DNA of 64,000 bases from contig JAMPIT010000539.1 of NCBI GenBank assembly GCA_026261815.1, positions 5,286,501 through 5,350,500 of the forward strand. Direction: 5' to 3'. The notes under the pieces were generated by a model. The model was not told the origin of the DNA, did not search any database, and saw nothing but the letters and a program-made list of their open reading frames with translations. Every line of letters begins with the position of its first letter. Within the stretch, counting starts at the first letter, position 1. A program made the translations under genes and the position numbers. Shown one piece after another: positions 26,901 to 40,869 of this stretch. Source of the DNA: Monarcha castaneiventris obscurior. Lineage: Eukaryota; Chordata; Aves; Passeriformes; Monarchidae.

Positions 26901-27444
26901 ATGTAAAATAAACAGGCCTTGCAGATAAGGGTGATGGTAACTAATGCCCAGTTTGAACTATGGTCTTCAAGGTGGAATGCTGGATGAGGACTCTGCAGTT
27001 GCAGCAGGGCATGAGTGCCTGGTCACTTTTCTTGTAACTAGGAGATGATTTATAATGATGTTTCTAAATTTGGTGGTGAGAGCAAAAGTTGTTTAATGCA
27101 AAGATATTATAACAGTAGTGCCTTGTCCCCTGTGCTTTTCTCCTGTGGATCCTACCAAAGGTCTCTGCAGGAAGGAACACAGCTGTTTCTCTGCCTCTGA
27201 TCTCTGCAGAGGTTCGCTGTGTTCACCTCTTTTACTGCATGGGAAACACTTGGAATGTTGAGGCTTGGGAAAGGGAAGACAGTTGTATTTCATATGATGT
27301 ACAGAAAAAATGAAATTAAAGATGAGACCGTGACACAGGTGGCCTGGAGACAGTGATGGCCCATGAAAATATCCTTAATCACTGTAGTCTCTAATGGGGA
27401 AGGGTGGGGGGGTTTGTTAGCAGATTTTGCCGAAAAATGCTCTA
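20968..27444. other. Unique AT-rich noncoding DNA
   Basis: No gene, RNA or transposon was recognised over about 6.5 kb. Small features are T runs near 21750 and 21840, a TA-rich patch at about 24905-24925, and a GC-richer stretch at 23400-23700 with no coding character. The 26700-26950 part is motif-rich, with TAATG and ATGCATT cores. Confidence 0.5.
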
Positions 27445-27513
27445 AATATATATATATATATATATATAAAATTTATATATTTATTTGTTTGTTTATTTAT
27501 TTGTTTATTTATA
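27445..27513. repeat. (AT)n followed by (TTTA/TTTG)n microsatellite
   Basis: A pure AT dinucleotide run of about 25 bases (27445-27469) grades through TTTATATATTTA into tetranucleotide TTTG/TTTA units up to about 27513. It is a compound simple repeat. Confidence 0.92.
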
Positions 27514-30500
27514 CTTTTAGTTTCATTTTACCATCCATGTCAGGATTAACCTAATCACATTTCAGGCTAACTCCTTGTCTGTTTCCACAGATGGAAACAT
27601 AGCAAACCATGTCCAAACATCCGTGTGTGTAACACAGATTGGACTCCGCTCAGTTTTCCCAGGAGCTGACTGAGAGCCCTCAGCCACAAGAAGGGTCAGT
27701 GCTTGTGTTCAGCACAAAGCCAGAGAGAGGCACTGCCCTGTGCTCGCTCAAACAGGGAGGAACAGGCAGAACCTAACAAGAGTTCCTTCCTCTGCACACT
27801 GCCTGAGGAACCCCAGACATTACAAAACCATCCGGCTTTAGGCCTGCTCCAAAATCCTTTGCAATTTAACTCGAAAGATCATTGCTCTGCCTAGGTCACC
27901 TCATTCTCATTGAGATCTGCAGAGGTACAGGCAGCTCAGAGATGTGCAGAAGAACATCAAGCTCCATCACAAACAAATCTACCTTACCTGCAGCTTTACT
28001 AAAAGAGATTTATTTTAAGTGTCCTTCTGGAGGGCCCTCCAAGGATGATGATGTTGCTGAGCCAGACAACTGTGGACGATGTGACCATTTCTGCTCTGCT
28101 CAGCAGAGTATTTTGACAGGATTCCTTTGTAGACACTGACCTGTTCTCCTTCCTTTTGTCTAAGATTCAACGTGGAACTGTAAGAAATCAGTCAGGGGAA
28201 GAAAGCGGCTGCGGTTTGTTGTTATTTAAAGCAGGAGTGTTTTGCAATGACAGGCAATTAAAGGGATGGCACTTGCTGAACGTGACACATCGCCTGGTAA
28301 TGCCACTGCACATAACAGAGGCAGGGCTCTGGGACACATGTGAGGGCCCCTGATATGCCAGGAGGCAACTTAGTCAGAAATTAACTCGTGTCTAATCTGA
28401 TCTGTGGACTCTTCCAGGTGATTCAGTCAATGCAAGAGTGGGCCAAAGATGCTTTTTTTGCAGGCAGGTGAGGGAAGGTAACTAATTTGCCGTTCTCAAG
28501 CCAGAGATAGCAAATTTGTTGTCTTTCTCTTGAAACTGCCTTCAAGTAAGATTTATAATTGTTGAACCTTGCCTTGAAGGGTTGAAAAATAGAACAGAAA
28601 AGTTCCTTGAACAGTTGCATACACCCAATTATCACATGGGGGGCATTAAGGCCATAACTTAAATAACAAAAATCAGCACAGCTGTACAATTTTTACTGCA
28701 GTTTCCTTGCCCTGTTTAAATTCCAGGCTCTTATACATACATATATATATTCCAAAATTACTTTGGCAGACTATAATGTTTCAGTCTTCAAATTTATTTA
28801 ATAGACAGTTTTTTTATCTAGTAAAAGAGAGGGAAATACAACCATATGTTTAGTTGCTATGTTTTATGAAGAAAATATGATATATCAATAAAGATGTTTC
28901 CATGTATTCATTCTGTCCCAGGCTGCTTGATGTATTTCAGTCTTTTAGGTGTTTTCTTTGTTTTCTTGTTACCCTTTCAAATTTATTATTTAAAACCTTC
29001 TCAAATGGATCTAGATATGCTTTTTCAATGTTAAAGGAGGAAACAATAATTTTGGTTCAGTCTGTAGGTACAGATTTTGTAAAAATAATGTTGTAATGAA
29101 CCATAAAAATTATTCATCTGTTTTTTTGGCCTTTTATAATTCTAAAGAAAGTTGTTGATACTTTCGAATTTAACATGTTATATTGCTGTTTTTTGTCTAG
29201 TCATTGCAACATTTTGTGGTGATTAATGCCCTGACATCCCAATATATAAGCAGTTACATATATGTTGAACATCACTGAGGATTTTTTCCATTGCCAAGTT
29301 GGAAGCGGAGGACAGAAATAAGTTGAATGGGGAAATATCTAGAAAAGAGAAAATGAGAATAGAATTAAATGTTTAAAAAGCAGCAATTTCAAGTTTTAAT
29401 ACATAAAATAAACATGCATAAAAGAATTTGCATTTTAAGAGTGTCTGAGTTTTAATTTGGCAGTATTGCTAGCATTGACTTGACAGTATTTAACAGAAAA
29501 ATCTGATGGTCTGGATACTTCAGATCAAGTGCATGTTCTGTAGGACTGTTGAAATAATTTAGTTTAGTGTTTGACTCTCAACTAATATTTGGATAGAATA
29601 TTATCTTGTTTCAGAAGTGGTCTTATGTAATTCAATAGGACCATTACTGGAGCAAGATGTTCCCATAGCTGAAGGGTAATCACACAATTATCAGTTCCTT
29701 CCTCTAGAATTAAGACTTAATTATGTATTTCCTTTACTTGAACAGTCTTGTTTACAGGGTTCAGATCCTGATTTTTTACATGCAAGATGGAAAGAGACTG
29801 GAATTTTATATGGGACTGAAGACATTTCTTTTGGTAACAAAACTTCTATAAAAAGTTTTATAAAAATAAAAAAGTCTCTTTTCAGAGCCTAGATATTAAT
29901 GTACATTGAGAAACTTGCCTGCTTTTGCACCTGCAAATTATCATTGAGTGTGTATGGCATAATCAGAATAGTCAATTACTGTTAATTCCTGCCGTGGAAA
30001 ATTTTTCTTTTTATGTCAAGGAGAAGAGAGAGACCACCCTGCTTCTCTAGAACACTGAAGGTTATTAGTGGCTGATGGCTTTCAATACCCACTGTGATCA
30101 TTACCAGTGTCAAATATCTGTCAGCTGCAGGAGGCAAAGAAGCTGCAAAAAAATGATTCTGATCATTTTGGAGAAATAATTGCAGAGAGCTGAATGGTCT
30201 CAGGACCACTGAGGTTTGCTGAGATCTCAAACCATTCTGAGATTGCAAAATTCGCTGCTTCTTTTTTTGAAGCCTTGCCATTTTCTCATTGTCCTTGTGA
30301 AAGAAATGTTCCCTCCTTTAGCAGCTGTCCATGCTAAACATAAGCAGATCCTCATAAATAGAGAAGGCTTGGAATTTTCTTCATACCATCTTGTTGCCAG
30401 GTTTCCTGTAAGACTGAATTTTAGAAACAGATATGTCTATTTCCTGCTAGTGGCCAGTTAAGCTGTTCTCCTCTGAAAGGAAGCATAGTGGGCAGTGGGG

Positions 30501-31985
30501 AAAAATGGGACACAATTTATGAATTAAGTAACTATTCCACTGAAAGTCACATAAATATGTCTTAGAGTCCTTTCCAGTGCTTCTTTACACAATTATATCT
30601 TGCATCAAATCATTCTTAGCTGAGATTTTTCTTTTGTCCCCTGCTGGGGCTTTACATCTGGCCTGTGCAGAGATCTTGAACACTTTACAGCTGTCATCAT
30701 GTCATGATGTGTGTCCATTTGATTCAGAACAAGCCTGATTTCTGAAGCAAGATGCAGGTTGTACGTATGAGATTAACAACCACCTTTTTAAAAGGTCAAG
30801 AAACCTTTTATCCCATCTAAGCACACTTTACAGAAGGTGATACATTATCCTACTTTACTATTCCTCTGTAACCATCAGCAAAAGGAAAAGGCTCTTTAGT
30901 TCTTCCTCTGGTACATTTGTCATGATCTTCTCCCCAGATCTATTCTAAAAGGTTTTCACTTCTTCCCCTTCTCTCTATTCAGTTCATAATTCCATTCACT
31001 TGGCATCAATTTGCCATTAGAATTTTTTTTTTCTGGCCCAATCAGTTATTTTTTCCCACTTCCCTGAATAGAATGCAAGCTCCAAAAAGCTGTTTAGTTA
31101 GGACATGAGTAGACTTGGGAAACGGTGCTTAAAATTGTGTTAGGTCATGCATTTCAACAGACTTGTTTTAAGCATCATTATAGGATTATTGAACACCTTT
31201 TGAAATGTAGAATGTGGCTGTACTGAAGCAGTTTAAAGGTAGGAAGTCCTACATGCAGTGCCCCAAACAGGTTAAAATCTCTGTGCTGGTGTGTGCACAT
31301 GCAGTGCAGCTTCACCAGCCTTTTGCAGCCACCTCTGAGGGGCTGTGGGACCTCTGACCCAACCAGAATCCACATTGTCAGGGTTAATGAGGCACTCAGC
31401 CCAAGGTAATAAGCTCAGCTGGGAACCAGGAGATTAACTGAGGTTCAGAGTCCTGCTAAAAGCCTGTTGCTGCTGGTCAGCTGAAAGGAGGGGCAGAGCA
31501 CATCTAACAGTGTGCACAGAGAATACTCAGGGTTAGATGAAAGCATCATGTACTTTAATATTTTTGGGAAACTTGCAGACATGGTAGCAAGGATTTTAAT
31601 TCTTGGGTTTTTTTAAAAAAAAGGCTTGAAATATGCTAAACACATTCATCTGTCTATTAACATAGCAGTGAAGTCTGTTACGCTTGTCATCGAGGAGGAA
31701 CTATTTTCTGTCTTGGCATTCCTCTCATTTTGCAATGGGTTTTGGTTGCATGCCAGTCCAAAGCCATGTGTTGTGGTTGTTAGGCATGACATCTCCCCAT
31801 CAGTCAGAGATGTGAACCATGTTCTGTTTGGTTTCTCCACCCTAAAGGCAGGGCAGCTCTCCTGGTGTTTGTCGAGTTACCTTTTATGTACATGTGGGTG
31901 AATGAGGCAAAGCTGAGGATAACCAAGTTGTTCCATTTATCTGAATTCCCAAATCATATCTTTACTTTCAACACTTGTTTCTGGG
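27514..31985. other. Unique noncoding DNA with a GC-richer core at 27.6-28.4 kb
   Basis: From 27600 to 28360 the sequence is less AT-rich and several short frames are open, but none looks like a known protein. A good acceptor-like tract precedes 27594. The 28183-28320 part combines CpG sites with AATTAAAG-type and TGACAG motifs. The rest, to 31985, is plain AT-rich DNA with short AT runs near 28735-28750. Confidence 0.45.
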
Positions 31986-32075
31986 TTTTTTTTTTTTGTA
32001 TTCATACACTTCAGGGGGAAAAAAACCCCAAAAAAACAAACAAAAAAAAAAAAAACAAGAAGAGAAAAAAAATCC
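31986..32075. repeat. T run and A-rich low-complexity tract
   Basis: A run of 12 T residues (31986-31997) is followed about 20 bases later by an A-rich tract with C and G interruptions (about 32019-32075). The two are roughly complementary, so the single strand could form an imperfect hairpin. An A-rich tail of an old retroposon is possible, but no body was recognised upstream. Confidence 0.7.
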
Positions 32076-32459
32076 AGAAAATATCACAGTGACACAAGAA
32101 TTAAGTTTGGAAGTTTAACCATTGTGTTTCTTTCAATACTAAAAAGTTGTGCTGTGATCTTTACTGTGAGTGAAAACTGTAATAAATCTCTCCGATCAGT
32201 AGGTGCAAGTGCTATATTATGTAAATTGCTTTGAAAACAAAAAGGGAGGACAACGTTATTAAAAATTGATTGAAAGGCCACAGTTCCTTTCATCAGGTTA
32301 CCCAGTCCACAGACTGTGGAAGTTAAAGCCCCTCTGGGAGACACAGCTGAGAAGAAAAAGCTCTTTAAAGGATGTACAGGTTGAAAAAAGCAAAATTCAA
32401 ATAGTCATCAATGACTACTCTTTTAGAGGAGTTCTGGTAAAGGGGATAGATAGATCTAT

Positions 32460-32504
32460 CTGTTGTGGATATCCTTAAGACAGTTCCTTCTGTTGTGGAC
32501 ATCC
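32460..32504 (+). repeat. Short tandem duplication next to the CR1 3' end
   Basis: A 15-base unit at 32460-32474 recurs at 32490-32504 with one difference, giving a period of 30 bases. It ends 16 bases before the CR1 tail and may be a local duplication made during or after the insertion. Confidence 0.6.
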
Positions 32505-32520
32505 CAGATGGGAATCTCCA

Positions 32521-33445
32521 AATCACAGAATCCTCTAGGTTGGAAAAGATTGCTAAATACAACTGAAAACTTGACTCTGCTAAGCGGTGTCCCTAGGAGC
32601 CACATCAACATGTCTTTTAACTACCTCCAGGGCAGCCTGTTCCCATTTTTGACAACACTTTCCACTAAGAAATACTCCTAATATCCACTCTGGTGTGACT
32701 TGAGGCCATTGCTGCACTCTGTTGCTTGTTACTTGGGAGAAGGGACTGACCCCCACCTGGCTGCACCCTCCTGTCAGGGAGTTGTAGAGAACTCCCTGAG
32801 CCTCCTTTTCTCCAGGCCAATCCACCCCCAGCTCCCTCAGCTGCTCCCCATCAGCCTTGTGCTCCAGACCCTTCCCCAGCTCCACTCCCTTCTCTGGACA
32901 TGCTCCAGCCCCTCAGCGTTTGTCTTGTTGTGAGGGGCCCAGAGCTGGCCACAGGATGTGAGGAGTGGCCTCACCAGTGCCCAGTCAGGGGGATGGTCAC
33001 TGTCCTGGTCCTGCTGCCCACACCCTGGCTGGGGCAGGCCAGGTGCCATTGGCCTCTTGCCCACCTGGGCACACCTGGCTCATGTTCAGCTGCTGTTGAC
33101 CAGCACCCCCAGGGCCTTTCCCACTGGACACTTTGCAGCCCCTCTGCCCCAGCCTGGAGCTGCAGGGGTTGTTGTGACCCAGGGCAGGACCCGGCACTTG
33201 GCCTGGCTGACCCTCATACAATTGGCCTGAGCCCATGGACCTGTCCAGACCCCTCTGCAGAGCCTTCCTGCTGCCCAGCAGATCAGCTTAGTGTTGATTG
33301 CAAATTTACTGAGGGTGCACTTGATCCCCTCTTCCAGATCATTGATAAAGACATTAAACAGAACTGGCCCAGAGCACAGCACTTGTGATCAGCCCCAGCT
33401 GGATGTAACTCCACTCACCACCACCCTTTGGGCCTGGACATCCAG
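32521..33445 (-). mobile_element. 5'-truncated CR1 LINE retrotransposon, minus strand
   Basis: CR1 is the dominant avian non-LTR retrotransposon. The minus strand reads from the end of the reverse transcriptase domain through the rest of ORF2 into the 3' UTR, with the element's 3' end at about 32521, where a family-typical tail (complement of AATCACAGAATC) is found. Near 33303-33382 the translation contains the conserved block before the catalytic centre (GPVLFNVFINDL-type residues), but the FADD catalytic box reads F-A-I-N, so both aspartates are lost. Further downstream the protein continues only in different frames. The copy is about 925 bases of an element that is normally about 4.5 kb, so it is a typical dead, 5'-truncated insertion. 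Long plus-strand frames here (up to 162 codons at 32900-33388) are antisense shadows of its GC-rich sequence. Confidence 0.93.
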
Positions 33446-34924
33446 ACTCACAATAGCTGTGCTGTCAAACATCAAATACCTGTGAGAGTTCAGCGTGGTC
33501 TCTCTGCTGCTTCACAAGTGCTCAGGTAATTAGCAAACTTTTATCATCCTGCTGGACTGGTAAGCTGAACTGGATAAGACATGCTTCTATGAGATTGTAA
33601 ACACACAACCCTCTGTCAGTCACTCCTCAGCTGTTCAGAGTTCTTACTGTATTTTTGCATTTACTGTATTTTCTCTCTCCCAGGGGTAACCCGTGTGCTG
33701 CTGATTGGTCTTTATTGTCCAGTTTGTTTCTGTCCACCACATGATGATTTCTCTAGAGAAGTTTTTCTCTCCTGTTGTCGTTTAGTTCATTCCCCAATAT
33801 AGCTTAAATTTTACATTCTGTTTCTTGCTCTCTTGCAACATTAAGCTATAATTCTTCCTTCTGAAAATTCTGTAGCAGTAGCTCTGCTGAGTTCCATTTG
33901 ATCAGTGAGACACAATAATTTATACATGTGTATTTCTTAAAAATTCCTTATGTCAGTTTTGAACCAGAATGAGTGGGTTCTTGGCCAGGAATATGGCCAA
34001 TAAAGTCATGTTCTCTTTTGCAAATCAGTAAATTCCTGTTCCTTAAGATGTATCTTGGCTTGCAAATCCACTGCAAATTCACCTACATGTTATCATTTGA
34101 TTTTATCTGGAATAAGTAGCGATTTCCTCCTGCTGCTTGTCAAGGTGCAGACATTCCAGGTTGTATTTAATAACACAGCTTCCTGAGGTGACCTCTTTTC
34201 TGCATGAATGTTGGCTCTGACCTTCATTTTGTTGAGCTCAGTTCATTACATATTCTCTCTGCCTGCCTCTGCTCTCTCTAGGGAACACTCTCATTTCAGT
34301 GCACAAGGGGTTTCACTGCTAATGAAAATCCCTAAGCATCACAATTAAAATTTACTCTGCTGTGCTCAGTCTACGAAGAAGAACAATGTATATTGCAGTT
34401 AGTAATTTAGATCTCGTTAAAAACAGCTTGAATTATTTATTTCCACATCAAGTCAAAGTCATTTACATGCATATATTAAACTTATATCTAAAGGGTTAAA
34501 TTAAATGAACCACATGCTACCATTAGTCTCACTGGAGCCATGGACATCTGTCTCAATACAACTTAGCAAAGATACTGCTTCAAAATAAAGCAATTTTTGT
34601 GTTTCTTTCTTCAGATAGTCAGAACAAGCTGGTGTCACCATTACAGAAAAGGAAGACTTACTCCACTGTTGAGTATCTCAATTTCCTTATGCTGCTTGCC
34701 CACTTCCTATATTCACACTATGGTTTAGCGTCTTTCCTTAGAAAATCTATTACAGCTGTTTCTTGCATTGCTCTGACTAGAACCGAATGATTTTTTGAAA
34801 CAAGTTTAATTTGAATGAGTAAATAAATATTCCACCCATGATGGAGAGAAATGATACAGAGGTATTATCTGTGTTTATTTGTGTAAACCTGAATAATCAT
34901 TTGTGATAGAGTTGTCTCTGATGT

Positions 34925-34958
34925 AAATACTTCTGTATTACTGCAAATACTTCTGTAT
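34925..34958 (+). repeat. Short tandem duplication, period 20
   Basis: A 14-base unit (AAATACTTCTGTAT) is present exactly at 34925-34938 and 34945-34958. Confidence 0.75.
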
Positions 34959-35807
34959 CTCCATGCACCTCTCCCTGTCTTTCACTCTCCCTCTCAGACA
35001 AAAGCAGTTCTGTGAATTAAGGACAGGTTAGAAATGGTAGAGGTCCAATTCATCTCAATTTATATCTCATCAGCTGACAGTCCACAAAGGCTGCAGTGAA
35101 AGCAGCTGTCCTTGCCTTCTGAGTCACTTATGTGGAGCACCTGTACAAGGCCTCTCTGATGCTGGGAAGGAAGAAAAAATGTGCCTTTAACACTCCTTGT
35201 TTCTTTCCTGGCCCAAACCTGACCTGAACTTCTCCCCACTCACAGAACCTCGGGCAAAGATTTTCCCCACTGACATTTCCTGAGGTGTCCCACGGGGCGT
35301 TGCTACAGCAGCATGAGATGTGACGCTCAACCCAGCACTTATCCCTCCCTCAGGAGGGATTTATCCCTCCCCCCCTCCCTCCCATGAGTCAAATCTCCAT
35401 CTCTGCCTCACACTAATTCTTGGCATCAGTGCTGATCCCTCGTCCATTTGGCTTCAAGCCCCTCCATTGGCAGCAGCCACAATACCTGCAGCTTTTATCA
35501 GTTGTGTTTCACCATCACCTCTGTTGTGGATACTCTGTAGTTTTTAGTGACTGGAAAATTGAGCAAATTCAATGTATTTAAAAGGAAGATCCTTTCTTTA
35601 TCACAGTGAACGAGGGTATTCTGCATATTTTTGTTTAACATAATTTAAAAAAATTAAAAAATATAATTAAATTAGGATTAGAACTAGAATGGGAACTGAA
35701 TTCATCAAATAGAGCCTTAAATAAAATTAATAGTAATGGTAAACTGTAATGAAAGTGAGATGTGTGTCTTGAGAGTCTTAATTCAGTACAATATTAACTC
35801 ATTTTTC

Positions 35808-35839
35808 TTCTTATTATAACTTCAGTTCTTTATTATAAC
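35808..35839 (+). repeat. Short tandem duplication, period about 18
   Basis: A TTCTT(T)ATTATAAC unit occurs twice with one inserted T between the copies. Confidence 0.6.
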
Positions 35840-38800
35840 ATTACATTTAAATGGAATTTTTCCTTACAGACATCCAAAAGATACTATGTTTGTGAAATGT
35901 ACACAAAACGTGTGCTTAGTTCCTTCACATTTGATACCCTCTGACTGAATCAATAAATATGCCCCCTTAGGTGGACTTTCAGAAGCCTTTGAATCAGACT
36001 TTAAGCCAGGATTCTAAAACTCTCAGTACATACAAAGTTAATGAGGCTCAGTGTTGGTAGAAGCACCAGGAAGAAGAGCTTTGGACTTCCTGTGCTGAAA
36101 TTAGAGTTTTCCTTCTAGACCAATGAAAGTATTACAAGACTTCAAGAAAATATATCCAGTGAATAAATTTCAAACTGTGACCTTGACAAGATAGTTTTTT
36201 GAAGTCTTAACAAAATATTATGAAATCTGAAAGTCAAATCTCTAGTTTCTTAAGTTCAGTAAGCAGACGTTATCCCTGAAATATCATATGCAGGCAATTT
36301 ATTTTCTAATTTATTAACATATTTTGAAATTTAAAATATATTAATTTATGTTCGATCATCAGCAACTCATATTTTTTGATTTTAGAGCCTTTCCTTTGAT
36401 GTTAAAAACACACTAGGGTGTAAGTCACAGTGTTGTAAATTTTTAAACTACAGAAAGACTAACATGAAATTTTTAAGAGGCAGAGTATATTACTGTTATT
36501 GTAGTAAGGAATTTTGTAATACTGTTGATACTTTCCTATTTCTAGGTTCCAAAATGGAAAATTTGTAACTGGTACAGCAGCATTGAATTAAGTCAAGTGG
36601 CTTCCTATAAAAGAGCCATTGTGTGGCTAAGAATGGTATTTTTGGCATATAATACTTATGTATGGATGCCTCTTACAAGGCAGAGAAGTTCTGCTGATAA
36701 AGGAGCAAAAGATGAAATACCATTTGTGAAATAAGTGGTGTCCTGCAGGTTACTCATATATAGAGAAACCAGGCAAAGAAGTGGAGATTAAGACGGGCAT
36801 TTTTCATACAAGTAAGGAAGAAAAAGTATTCTGTGTGTACAAGCCAAAAACTGCAATTTGTTGGTTAAATAATGACCATAGGCTTGGGTGTGTGAATGTA
36901 ACAGAATGCAGCATTCACATCTGAACTGTTAATAAAATAACCCTCTCAAGATTTTATTTTGGTTTAGGCACTCATTCTTAGGCCCCTTTCTAAGAATGTC
37001 TTTTAAAATTGATCAGTGTTTTCTCATCAAAGATAAAGTGATGACCTCAAAGACATTAACAGCATGATACATGTTCCCAGGGTGTGTAGTACCCTTGTCA
37101 TGGAACATAGCAAACAATTCAGACTGAAATTAAGAAATAGGATGTGTGTGGTAATTATTCAGAAATAAGGGAGACAGGAACATTCTACATTACATGCAGA
37201 TCTGAATAAATTCACAGTGGCACCTCTTCTGGCCAGCTTTTCTCATTGTGTTCTCCAGTGAAAAGGATCTAAGGCCTGCTGAGTTCAGGCTGAATTTTTT
37301 GTGTGTGCATTTGTGATTCATAATAACATTGGACCCCTTGGGAAGTGTTGCAGAGAAGGAAAATTTTAAAGAAAATAAAATCTAAATGATTGTAAAGTAA
37401 TGCTCTTTTTAAAATCTCAGTGTGAGGATAAGTGTTAAAAGGACCATGATGCTCAATTATGAATATTTTATTCCTGTGTAGTGTAAGATCTTTGAGATAA
37501 AATGCATCACATTAGTGAAAAACCCAAACACCTAGTTCATTAAAGGATAACTGCATCATGAAAGACAGGAAACAGCCTCTTGAAAGTGCTTGGCAATGCA
37601 CATAAAGCACTTTTACTTAATTCAGTTTGAAACTCAAGCATTGTAAAATCACCAAGCTACATTTTCCTTATCGGCATAATTTATGAAGCAGAATTTCTGG
37701 AACTTCAGTTGTTTGCTCAGTTTCCATTTTCTCTCCTATTCTCAGTAAAATAATCATGTTAGTCCCTAGAAGCAGGGAAGAAAAAAAGAACTCTTCTTCC
37801 ACAGCAGCTTACAAAGTGTATTCAACTCAGATTTCCTGCACATTAATACCCCTTAGGTACTTCAAATGCTTTCTGTTTGTGTATGAAAGTGTTCATACTG
37901 GAATTTTCTCACTTTTGAGTAATTGAGTGCAATATCTTCTAATGATATTAGAACCACAATGCAATAAAATATAAAAGGATGCTGTCACTAGCTGATTCGG
38001 TTACATTTTTCACATCAAATTTTAACACCAGAGACTGTGAAATGTGTAATATTATGGTCTCCAATTCTTATAAATTGGCCAGCATGGACCAGGCCTAGCA
38101 GGAGCCTCAGAGCCATCTGGCTGGAGCTCGAGACCTCTCTCCAGAGAGCAAATCAAGTGTCAGAGTGCATCTTTCTGTTAGCTGAAGTGAAGCAACTCTA
38201 ACTTGCTATTTCAAAGCTTGTGGTTTGGAAATAGCCACAGTGAACCTGCAGACAACTCCATGATTTCAAACTCAGGATTACTCCCCCAGTAACCATGCTG
38301 ACATGGAAGGCATCCATGGGCAGAACGAAGCCCTTAACTCTCAGATGTGCAACCATCACCAGCTGCATTTTTGCAGAGCTTCACAGGAATGTTTTAGGAA
38401 GCTGTGTGGAGTGGTAAGAGGATCGTCACAGAAATGAAGAGCCATTGTGACTGTCAGTAGCAACAACTTAAACTTTGCAGTAACCTTTACATAGGAAAGT
38501 CTCTTTGTAATTAGTGGAAGATCTCTTGTCAGCAGGAAGCTGGGTAATGGATACTGAGCCTTTCTTGGCTGAAGAGATAATGAAATACCTTTGGGGATAC
38601 AGCACTGAATCTGAGGATGCAGAGCCACAGAAAAGTGTAATTAATAGAGGAAATTTCATTCTTTGTAGCACAAAGATTGTCATCTTTGAAGAGGATATTA
38701 CAGACTTTGCTTATTCTGGTATTCCCAAAATAGCCTGAGCTCCTATGGTAAAATTCCTACTGTGGATAAGGCAACATGAGATTTGTGCTTTACTATTTCT

Positions 38801-40869
38801 ATGAAAGCACAATATTTCTAACCACTAAGGCAACAACCAGACTAGCATGAGACAGAGGAATGTCACTGATGTGTAACAGCAGAGCACTGGTAAGTCCTGG
38901 ATAATATTCACAATCCTGTTATCAATCTAAGAAGGCGTCAATAATAACAGGAGTTAATAAAGAGATGGAAGAATCTCTTTAAAGAGAAGGCTTCTGAAGC
39001 CTTTTGCAGCTGAGTGGTGGGGTGGTTTCCAGGCCAGATAAATCAATCAGATTCTGGCAGAAGGATCTTTCCCCACCGTGGTGGCTTTGGGGTTGTGTCC
39101 ATCACAGAATCTTTCATATTTCTTTTAGAATTGGTAGCAAAGGAATTTCATGAGTGGTTGTGTTTGACTGTCCATTCTTCCCAGCTTTATAGAGGATGTC
39201 TCAGGGGATCCCCCACAAACCATGGTCTGCAGTCCTTGCCATCCTCAGGTAGTGTCCAGTGCTGCACTGCCACGCCAGTGACTGATGCTTCACTTACTGG
39301 GATTCCCTGAGTAGGTGAAGGAATTTCTGTGAAGACAGGGTGCAATACTGAGCACACAGGTTGCAGAAGAGAGGTCAACTCTTCTGTCATTTCTTTCAGG
39401 CTTCAATGTAAATTAAAATGCATAAACACCTCGTGCACACCTGCTCCTGGATTTTGGTCCTACTTGCCTCATATCTTCAGCTCAGAAGGCTTTCACTTTT
39501 CCATATTCTTCAAATGTTACTTTTCAGTATTTTCTAAATCTATTTGGTTTTCATGCTTTTGGTGTTATACCTGAGATATAAAAGCTTTTTAAAAATTGTT
39601 TTGTTTACCAGAAAAAAGAGGCCAAAGAGGAAAAAGATAAGAAATTTAAAGTATTCTGTATGCCTTATTTATACAAATTGGAAGTGTATGGATATTATAT
39701 GTATGAAATCTAGAGCTGCTGAGAAAGTGAAATTTCTGTCCCAAGAGAAATTTCAACATTTTCATGCTGGTTTTATCTTTGAGTAAAATGATGATCAAAA
39801 TATTGTTATGGCTCTCAGAACAAAACCTTAAAAAATCCTAACATAAGAAACATTTATAGGAAAATATTTGATAAAAATTATAGGGAGTATCAGCAGACTG
39901 GTTTTATATAAAATATTTTTTAAATTGCACATGAGAAATTAACTGTAGAGAGTTTCAGTGTGCAGTTCTTTTTATTATTGCTTTTTAGATCAAACTTCAT
40001 TACTGTTCCTTGAATAAAACATAAGGAAATTATAAACAGCTGGTAGGGTTGTGCTCTCCTGGAAGAAATCTGAGATTTAATATATAAAATAATTTATGGC
40101 ATAAGTTGTGGATTCCTCATATAGTTTGTATAAAATGACTTAATGGCTTGAATCAGCCTTGGTAGACCATTACTGTGAAATCACATTGTTTTGTGACACA
40201 GAGACAGTAAAACAGCTCATATATTCTTTGTTGTTTACAGTAAAATATAAGTGAACAACATAAAAGTGGAAAGCACAAGAAGAAAACTCTATAGGTGAAT
40301 ATGATGAGGCTGGGATAAATTACTCTGTTGCACGAGGTCTTCATCAGATTCCAAATGCGTACAAAAGGATCAGTGGCTTCATGAAATATTAAATGTTGGC
40401 ATTTTGTACAACATCCGGAGAGAGAATGCCACAACCAACCAGTAATCAGATGTAAAACACCCCTGTGGGTAGGTTTTCTTTTTAGGGATGAGAAATAAGA
40501 TTTACAGCTCAATAGACCCAAGGTGCTGCTGCAGGCATATTTGACTCGCTTGCACATTACCACCTATGACAAATAAATAAAATAATAGAGATCAATTACA
40601 ACAGAAAGGAATTGAAGCACAAATGCCAAAAATAGTGTACTTGTCTGTTCAGACTGAGACTCATTCATCTACAGTCTGGCATAATCTGTGATTGATTTTC
40701 AGATGTTAAGAGCAGTTGTTCTCCTTGAGCAGAGGCAAAGATCCACATTCTTCTTCTGGAGAACGGGTTAGATGCTCAGGCCTGAAAACTCTTAAAGCAT
40801 ACATTTTAAATTACATCTGTCCAATGGTTTATGTAAACATATATTTAATATTGACAGAGAAAATATTTA

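Larger units (their letters stand above)
33446..40869. other. Unique AT-rich noncoding DNA
   Basis: No gene or transposon was recognised over 7.4 kb. Small features are a C-rich patch at 35340-35390 containing the inverted repeat ATCCCTCC/GGAGGGAT, very AT-rich stretches at 35640-35700 and 36290-36350 of the type found in matrix attachment regions, and a 136-codon minus-strand frame at 40153-40563 with no recognisable domain. Confidence 0.5.

Noticed and set aside
32900..33388. 162-codon plus-strand open frame, the longest in the window
   Set aside because: It lies wholly antisense to the CR1 element; its openness comes from the GC-rich LINE sequence.
40153..40563. 136-codon minus-strand frame with hydrophobic stretches
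   Set aside because: The Cys/Phe/Leu-rich hydrophobicity is what AT-rich DNA yields on translation; no domain, splice sites or start context support it.
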